A stretch of 22,384 nucleotides of DNA from Ramicandelaber brevisporus. Its lineage: Eukaryota; Kickxellomycota; Ramicandelaberales; Ramicandelaberaceae. Each line of letters opens with the position of its first letter. The stretch's first letter is position 1. Below, piece after piece: positions 17,499-22,384 of this stretch. Position numbers and translations under genes: made by a program. The stretch is taken from NCBI GenBank assembly GCA_025201865.1, contig MU602683.1:78760-101143 (forward strand), written 5' to 3'. The notes under the pieces are model-generated. The model made no database searches. It was not told the origin of the DNA and saw only the letters and a program-made list of their open reading frames with translations.

Positions 17499-18808
17499 TG
17501 TTTGTTTTGAGTTTGAATTTTTGTACAACACAGTAAACGAAGGGGAACCTGCTGTTGGGAACCCGAAGAGAAAGCGCAGAAGAGAAGCGAGAATGAATGC
17601 TAACCACTTGTGAAGAACGACGAGTGTCTCCATATCCGCATTATAAAGTCCGTTGTTGTTTGTGCCGAAGAAAGGGAAGGGGGAAAAGTGAAGAAGAAAG
17701 TGGTTGTTGGAGTGAAGTTGGTGAGGACGAAGAAGCAAAAGACGGAGCGAAGGCAGTCTTGCACTTGTGTTTGTGTGCTTTTGTGTGCTTTTGTGCTTTC
17801 GAGAGCGGGGTTACAGGGGAAGGGGAAGGAAGAGCCAGAATGGGGGCACGAATTGACTCGCGAAATGAATCGACTTCCTGGATTGACAGAGCTGCATGCT
17901 GCGGCAAGGATGGATTGAGGTATTCAGACTTGCAGTGACCTGCGAGGTGGTGGTGGTAGTCAGCAATGACCTCAGAAAGGGCAATCGAATTCCACCTTCG
18001 TCTCAAAAGCTCATACCCAATCGAGAATCAGTAAAGCAGCCAGAGGAAGAGATGCCCACTGCCACTGCTTTGCTTACATTTCTTCACAAAACACAAAATA
18101 GGTTCACACACTGCATTCGCTTTTTGAAAAGTTAATGGTTGATTAGAATGTAGTTTAGAATGTAGTTTAGAAGAAAGTGATTATATCCGTGTAGTTTCCT
18201 TTCGCAGACAAAAACCGTATGTATTCGCCGCTGTTAAAATGTGTTGTCTAACCTATTCCCCCTCTCGAGATAACATCGCACATTGCTTCAGACTGAGTTC
18301 ATCAAATTACACGCTAGTTCCCCCTACATTCTTTCATATCATATCGATTCGTCAGGCACACATTTGGTACTAGCCAGCAGTCTCTAATATTGATCAATCA
18401 ACAGGAAACATCAAATCATCTGCCCAACTGTACATATCAACAAGTCAATAACTATAGTTAGTATCAATAATCAACAAAGAATCAAAGACTATAAATACAT
18501 GACGCCTACAGAAAGTGGTCGTCTCTGATGCTAATAAGAATATGACACAAGACACAAGACACAATATACAAGTCAGAATCGACATAAAAAAGAACACGAA
18601 CACGAACAGCAATAACCTGCCAAATGTTGTTTTGTTTAGTTAAAATTATAAATTAATCACATAAATACTCCCATTGTTTTCTTTTTGTGTTATTAAAAAA
18701 CTTGATAATGATTGTTTCGTTGCTGTTTTCTTCTTGTAATGCTAAACCGATAATAGTATATAATCAAGCAACTGATAAAATCTTTTTTGAACCAATGATG
18801 CAATTCGT
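17499..18808. other. 1.3 kb stretch without a recognised gene
   Basis: Lies between the LCL3 start and the SR-protein stop, both on the minus strand, so it should hold the LCL3 promoter and SR-gene 3' UTR. The part to 18130 is GC-moderate with a tg-rich run at about 17760-17800. The rest is AT-rich, with a 12-bp tandem repeat (tagaatgtagtt, 18144-18172) and an acacaag repeat near 18544-18565. Open frames are short and without domains. I found no tRNA, snRNA or box C/D pattern by eye, but could not scan with a covariance model. Confidence 0.5.
18144..18172. repeat. 12-bp tandem repeat (about 2.4 copies)
   Basis: Unit tagaatgtagtt repeated twice and partly a third time, in the non-coding stretch between LCL3 and the SR-protein gene. 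Confidence 0.85.
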
Positions 18809-20156
18809 TCAATCCTTGTCAGCCATAATTGGAGAACGAATTGGAGAGCGAGAGCGACTACGGCTACGAGCACCACGGCGACTATCCTTGTCATCATCAA
18901 TGCCATTGTGACGGTCCATATCATCTTCATCGCCACCATTGTTACCATTGTGAGCAGTAAAGGTTTCTCTGTGATCTTTGTACAAACGAACACGACGACC
19001 ACAAATCTCTTGACCATCAAGCTCCTTCAGAGCACGCTCCATCTCTTCTTTGGTCTCAAACTCCATGACGCCCATTCCCATACGAGTGCGATGAGCATCT
19101 GCAAACATGACTGTGCCAGCTCTACGTCCAAAGTCCTTAACAGCGCGCCAGTCGGCATCATAGTTGAGGTTCTCAATGACTACACGGAACTCAGTGTTGC
19201 GTGGACGCGGGAACTTGCTATAGTATCCCTCGATATGTTCCTCTCCACCTTGGTTTTCAGCATTGCCGTCACGGCCATCGCCACGGTCATCGCGGCTGTA
19301 CTGGTATCCATTTCCATTGCTGCCATCGCCACCACCACCGCCACTGTACCCGCCACGATGTCCATATCCACTTTGGTATCCTCCACGGCCACGGAATGAG
19401 TTGAATCCATACTGCTGAGGACCACGGAAATCACGAGGATCGCGGTTGCGATTGAAGCTGTTGTAGTTGCTATAGCCACTGTTGTAACTGCTGTAGCCAC
19501 CACGTCCAGCTGGCTGGCTGTAGTTGCGCTCATAGCGGTTGTACTGGGAACCGCCGCGGCTCGCAAAGCCACCACGATAGCCACCGCGGTCACTCATGTG
19601 TCCACCACGGCCGCCATCGCCGCCATCTTGACGGAACGGGCTGCGCTCACGGTCATTGAAGCTGCCACGACTGCGTGGATCACGGTTGCGATCATAGCCA
19701 AAGTTGCCGCCGCCGCCACGACCACCACGGAACCCACCGCCCATTGAGCCAGAAGGACCACTTGGACCTGGACCACCATCGGCCATGTGGCTCTTGCCAG
19801 GGATTTGGCTTGGATGGGCAGAGCGGACTTGAATTGGCTGGCCCTTGAAATCGCGCATATGCATAGCACGGATGGCATAGTCGGCATCACGCTCGTTGCG
19901 GAACTCCTGTTAGTCATGAATGCCAAGTCAATAATCACCATCATGTATAATAATAGTAATAATAGTCATCATCATCAAAGAAGCAATCCATGCATCAAGC
20001 AGTACACACATTATACAGATAACAAACATACAAAAGAAATGAACCAAAGCGCAATAATAGTCAGTCAGTAAATACCATTTCAATTCAGTCTATAACAACA
20101 GTGCACAACCACCACCACAAAAGGAGTAGTGATTACTAATCAACAACACCAGCAGC

Positions 20157-20191
<35 letters not shown>

Positions 20192-20347
20192 CAGCAACAT
20201 CAAGTTAGGAAAGTTTATAAATCATACCACAAAGCCATAGCTGCCCTTGGTGACAGTGTCAATAATGTCACCACAGGATCTAAAGAAGTCCTCAAGTTCA
20301 CCATCACGAGTGTCTCGAGGAAGGTCTCCAACCCAGATTCTAGTCAT
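18809..20347 (-). CDS. SR-family splicing protein: RRM, RGG-rich linker, pseudo-RRM, RS tail
   Basis: Two exons: 20228-20347 (40 codons) and 18809-19906 (366 codons with stop), phase 0, 405 residues. RRM1 spans the splice: RNP2 IWVGDL (4-9) and RNP1 KGSYGFV|EF (34-42), then RDADYAI. A long Gly/Arg/Ser/Tyr-rich region with FRGGRGG and RGG repeats spans about 85-255. A second, degenerate RRM (about 280-350) has DWRAVKDF (292-299) where classical SR proteins carry SWQDLKD. A short SRSRSRSPIRSP tail ends near 396. The plan is that of metazoan SRSF1/4/5/6, S. pombe Srp2 and yeast Npl3, proteins that select exons and escort mRNA. The RGG-rich linker is long for an SR protein and closer to the hnRNP/Npl3 style. 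Without exon 1 the protein would lack half of RRM1. Confidence 0.9.
19907..20227 (-). other. Intron of SR-protein gene
   Basis: 321 nt in minus orientation: donor GTATGA after the codon for Val40, acceptor CTAACAG before GAG (Glu41), phase 0. It rejoins RNP1 of RRM1 (GSYGFV|EF). Retention would hit a stop at the second intron codon (GTA TGA). It contains the AGT microsatellite at 20157-20191. Confidence 0.9.
20157..20191 (+). repeat. (AGT)n microsatellite in SR-gene intron
   Basis: About 11-12 uninterrupted AGT units within the intron, flanked by CAG/CAA triplets. Confidence 0.95.
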
Positions 20348-20670
20348 TTCTGTTCAGAGTTCGGTTGTCTTGGTAAAGAAAAGAGAAGAGAAAAGTAGAA
20401 AAAGATAAGAAAAGAAAGTGTTTTTTGGGGGATCAAAAAGTGAAGCGAAGAGAGAAGAGTTGCGGACAAACCAGCCAGTCGACAGAGAGACACAACACAA
20501 CAAAACACAGCAAAACACACGCAGCACAAAACAAACCACGATGTTCGTTGCTTGTCACTCGAAAGCTATTGGCTGCCGACTTAAAAAGGAGTACTGCACT
20601 TATTAAGTGCTTCTCATTGATTGCAATGATTGCATTCTCAATTTCAAAACAATTGAAAAATGTTGTTACA
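20348..20670. promoter_or_regulatory. Upstream region of SR-protein gene / 3' flank of proximal CFEM-like gene
   Basis: 323 bp. Just upstream of the SR-protein ATG the minus strand is a long pyrimidine tract (20365-20425, CTTTTCTCTTCTC type), much like the one before PER1. Further up is a cacaacaaaacacag-type repeat (20490-20535). No open frame of note. Confidence 0.6.
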
Positions 20671-20970
20671 CTAGCCTAAGGGGTTGAAAGTCGCTGCAAC
20701 CTTGCAGGTGTCGATAAGCTTGTTCAGCTGGTTGCTGGTACTCTTGAACGAGCAGTGGTCCTTGCAGCCATAGTCAGCGTAGCACTTGTTCTTCTTTGCA
20801 AGGTACTTACAAACACAGTCAAACCCCTTGCAGTCGAGAGAAGTCAGTCCAAGGTCAGTGCAAGCCTGGGCGGAAAGTTCGTTACAGCCAGGGATGGTTC
20901 CGTCGAGAGCCGGTGAAGCGACCGCAATTGTGGCACCGAGGAGAAGAAGCGAGAGGATTGTGACCTTTAT
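20671..20970 (-). CDS. CFEM-like secreted cysteine-rich protein, proximal paralogue (start codon ATA)
   Basis: A small secreted protein homologous to the next gene. Read from an ATA at 20970 it has 99 residues, against 100 in the paralogue. A signal peptide (KVTILSLLLLGATIAVAS) is followed by PGC and nine cysteines spaced C-x7-C-x9-C-x4-C-x-C-x8-C-x5-C-x3-C-x15-C. This resembles the fungal CFEM pattern (C-x-C core, then C-x3-C-x15-C) with one extra Cys and a wider first interval. There is no in-frame ATG upstream up to the stop. Options are loss of the start codon, non-AUG initiation, a sequencing error, or a spliced first exon (ATG at about 21113, donor after TCG near 21037, acceptor AAAG at 20965). 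A protein at the cell surface or secreted is likely; heme or iron binding is untested. Confidence 0.55.
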   Translation of the reverse strand: MKVTILSLLLLGATIAVASPALDGTIPGCNELSAQACTDLGLTSLDCKGFDCVCKYLAKKNKCYADYGCKDHCSFKSTSNQLNKLIDTCKVAATFNPLG

Positions 20971-21407
20971 TTGGAGGCAAAGCAAACAAATACTTGGAGT
21001 AAAAATGTAATGTAAAGAAGCAGGCGTATGTGAAATACCGAGAAAAGAGTTGTGCAGAACGAAGTACAACAAAAGACCCGATGAAAGCGAGAGTGTCCAA
21101 GGTTGATATACATATACCTTTGTGTTATTCCAGTCGAGGATCGTGGAGGGGGAGTGAGAGAGTGAGATGTTTTATCTGACGAGAGTGTGCTGGCAGTCAA
21201 TGCCAGGTGTGGACAGTTTATGGAGAGCTGAGGTTGGGGGAGACACGAAATATGCATCTACCAGTCGGCTCGATATGTACATTCAATGCGAGGTGCTGGT
21301 TGAGTTGGATAGAGCGCACGCTTTAAAGCAGGATGGATTTCAAACAACACTCTTTAAAAAAGGAACTTTTCATAGTTTAGTTGACTGAAACGTTCTGTAT
21401 GGTGCGA
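20971..21407. other. Intergenic between the two CFEM-like genes
   Basis: 437 bp holding the upstream region of the proximal copy and the 3' flank of the distal one. On the minus strand there is a CT-rich run (CTCACTCTCTCACTCC, near 21145-21165), and GTATATG and CTCGGTATTT give donor-like sites that could start an intron of the proximal gene. No other gene seen. Confidence 0.5.
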
Positions 21408-21710
21408 TTATTTCTTGCACTTGTCACCGAGCGACTTGAGCTGGAGAGCAATACCCTTGTACAAACAACTATCTATGCAGCCGTGCTGAGCGTAGCATAC
21501 TTCTTTGTAGGTCATATGTTGGCAAATACAGGCATATCCAACACAAGTCTCATCGAACACATGCTTATCAGTGCATTCCTGAGCCTTCTTCTCGTTACAA
21601 GTAGGAGCAGTGGGTGGGGCAGGAGGAGGGGCAGGAGGAGGGGCAGCGTTGCAAACAGCACCGAAGAGAGTGAGCGAGAGCGCAATAGCAGCGACGACTG
21701 AAAACTTCAT
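21408..21710 (-). CDS. CFEM-like secreted cysteine-rich protein, distal paralogue
   Basis: A 100-residue protein from a clear ATG (leader CACAATGAAG). A signal peptide (MKFSVVAAIALSLTLFGAVCNA) is followed by a Pro/Ala spacer (APPPAPPPAPPTAPT) and a nine-cysteine domain with the same spacing as the gene at 20671-20970. By hand alignment, 27 of 62 positions from first Cys to the Lys after the last are identical. The C-x-C core and the C-x3-C-x15-C end are CFEM-like. The aspartate near the fourth cysteine that binds heme in classical CFEM proteins is absent (VGYA before Cys4). No GPI-anchor signal or membrane helix follows, so it is probably fully secreted. The two genes form a tandem duplicate pair. 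Confidence 0.75.
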   Translation of the reverse strand: MKFSVVAAIALSLTLFGAVCNAAPPPAPPPAPPTAPTCNEKKAQECTDKHVFDETCVGYACICQHMTYKEVCYAQHGCIDSCLYKGIALQLKSLGDKCKK

Positions 21711-22170
21711 TGTGGATTAGTGTTAGTAGAGAGACAAGAAGAAGTAGAAAGCTGATGTAGTGGGATGGATATTGGGGAAAAGGAACCAACGAAACAGCCA
21801 GGTTGTGCACGAGTGGATATAAAGTGTGCGGTGAACCCTTTCGAATAGCAGAGGAGACCCCTGCCCCCACCAATAAAATGCTTTCATGGTCTCCTTGTTT
21901 CTGACCAGCTACTGCTTGGGAATAATCAGGGAGAAGAATGGCTGAATCAGCCTTTGTGAGAACTACAGCGACATTCGTGTATATCATCGTGCGATCCAAG
22001 GAGGATGATTAAAAAAGAATCGGCCGATGCTGGATGACTTATAATGACGTAATAATATGCTTAATCACCAAAAGGGAATACAAGAGGTAAGCAGATGAAA
22101 CTATTGACATAGACAAACGAATGTACCCAAAGAAGTCATTTAAATGGGAGAGGAGAAAGATCAATTGCAG
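21711..22170. other. Intergenic, upstream of distal CFEM-like gene
   Basis: 460 bp with no gene recognised on either strand. It should hold the promoter of the distal CFEM-like gene and the 3' flank of the edge gene. The leader next to the ATG is rich in TCTTCT/TCTCT on the minus strand. Open frames found here start at non-ATG codons. Confidence 0.5.
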
Positions 22171-22383
22171 TCAATCCAGTGTCTGCCCTACTCTATCTCG
22201 TTTAAATTGTTTTGCTGGTGGTGTTCCTTTCAATGTGCCATCTTCTTCCTCCTCCTCCTCATCATTGTCGCTGCTCAACTCGTCATCTTCATCATTCTCA
22301 TCTAATAGCACAGTATCTTGATTCTCGGTATCAGACTCTAAAGTTTGCCGGTCTGGATACTGCAGCAGCCGTTCTCCAAATGT
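22171..22383 (-). CDS. C-terminal fragment of unidentified acidic protein, cut by right edge
   Basis: The minus strand is open from the window edge to a TGA at 22171-22173, giving 70 residues. It starts TFGERLLQYPDRQ, passes through a run of acidic residues (DENDEDDELSSDNDEEEEEE) and ends PPAKQFKRDRVGQTLD. A long acidic stretch followed by a basic tail is common in nuclear and nucleolar proteins. I do not recognise the family. The start codon lies beyond the window. Confidence 0.55.
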   Translation of the reverse strand, partial: TFGERLLQYPDRQTLESDTENQDTVLLDENDEDDELSSDNDEEEEEEDGTLKGTPPAKQFKRDRVGQTLD

Positions 22384-22384
22384 G

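Noticed and set aside
17633-17633. Upstream in-frame ATG of LCL3 as the true start
   Set aside because: It would add 45 residues unlike Lcl3 N-termini and its DNA looks like a pyrimidine-rich leader; the ATG at 17498 has a better context. Not fully excluded.
1-22384. tRNA, rRNA, CRISPR array, transposon ends or integrase
   Set aside because: Scanned by eye on both strands for T-loop consensus, regular spaced repeats and transposase motifs; nothing convincing was seen.

Overview
The window is eukaryotic and almost certainly from a fungus. Long, mostly intronless coding regions lie on both strands. Two genes carry a short first exon closed by a canonical GT-AG intron. The set includes fungus-typical families: an Lcl3-type membrane nuclease, a Ymc1/Ymc2-type mitochondrial carrier, Per1, and two CFEM-like secreted cysteine-rich proteins. 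Glutamine and alanine runs encoded by CAG/CAA/GCA triplets are common. I cannot fix the clade from sequence alone.

Left part (1-5509): a possible gene start runs off the left edge on the minus strand. It is followed by a gene-poor stretch with a (CAG)10 microsatellite. Mitochondrial Obg GTPase (MTG2, minus) and splicing factor PRP31 (plus) are divergent, with only 63 bp between start codons. The proteasome ATPase RPT3 (minus) follows, with a 19-codon first exon.

Middle part (5778-11790): an unusual zinc-finger protein (minus) is built from two tandem copies of a C2H2-C2H2 plus OrsD-like unit. RAD51 (minus) and a YMC-type mitochondrial carrier (plus) are divergent. The carrier converges on PER1 (minus), a GPI-anchor lipid-remodelling protein, with a 95 bp gap.

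Right part (11791-22384): a 1263-residue Gln-rich bHLH regulator with a very long helix-loop-helix loop (plus) converges on LCL3 (minus) with a 68 bp gap. After a 1.3 kb stretch without a recognised gene come an SR-type splicing protein (minus, one intron) and two tandem paralogous small secreted proteins with an identical nine-cysteine spacing (minus). The proximal paralogue has ATA where its start codon should be. The acidic C-terminus of an unidentified gene runs off the right edge.

Most genes are core housekeeping (splicing, proteasome, recombination, mitochondrial translation and transport, GPI-anchor maturation), with no sign of an operon-like pathway. The points of interest are the duplicated zinc-finger/OrsD-like protein, the bHLH with the expanded loop, the CFEM-like pair with the lost start codon, and several departures from family consensus in core proteins.
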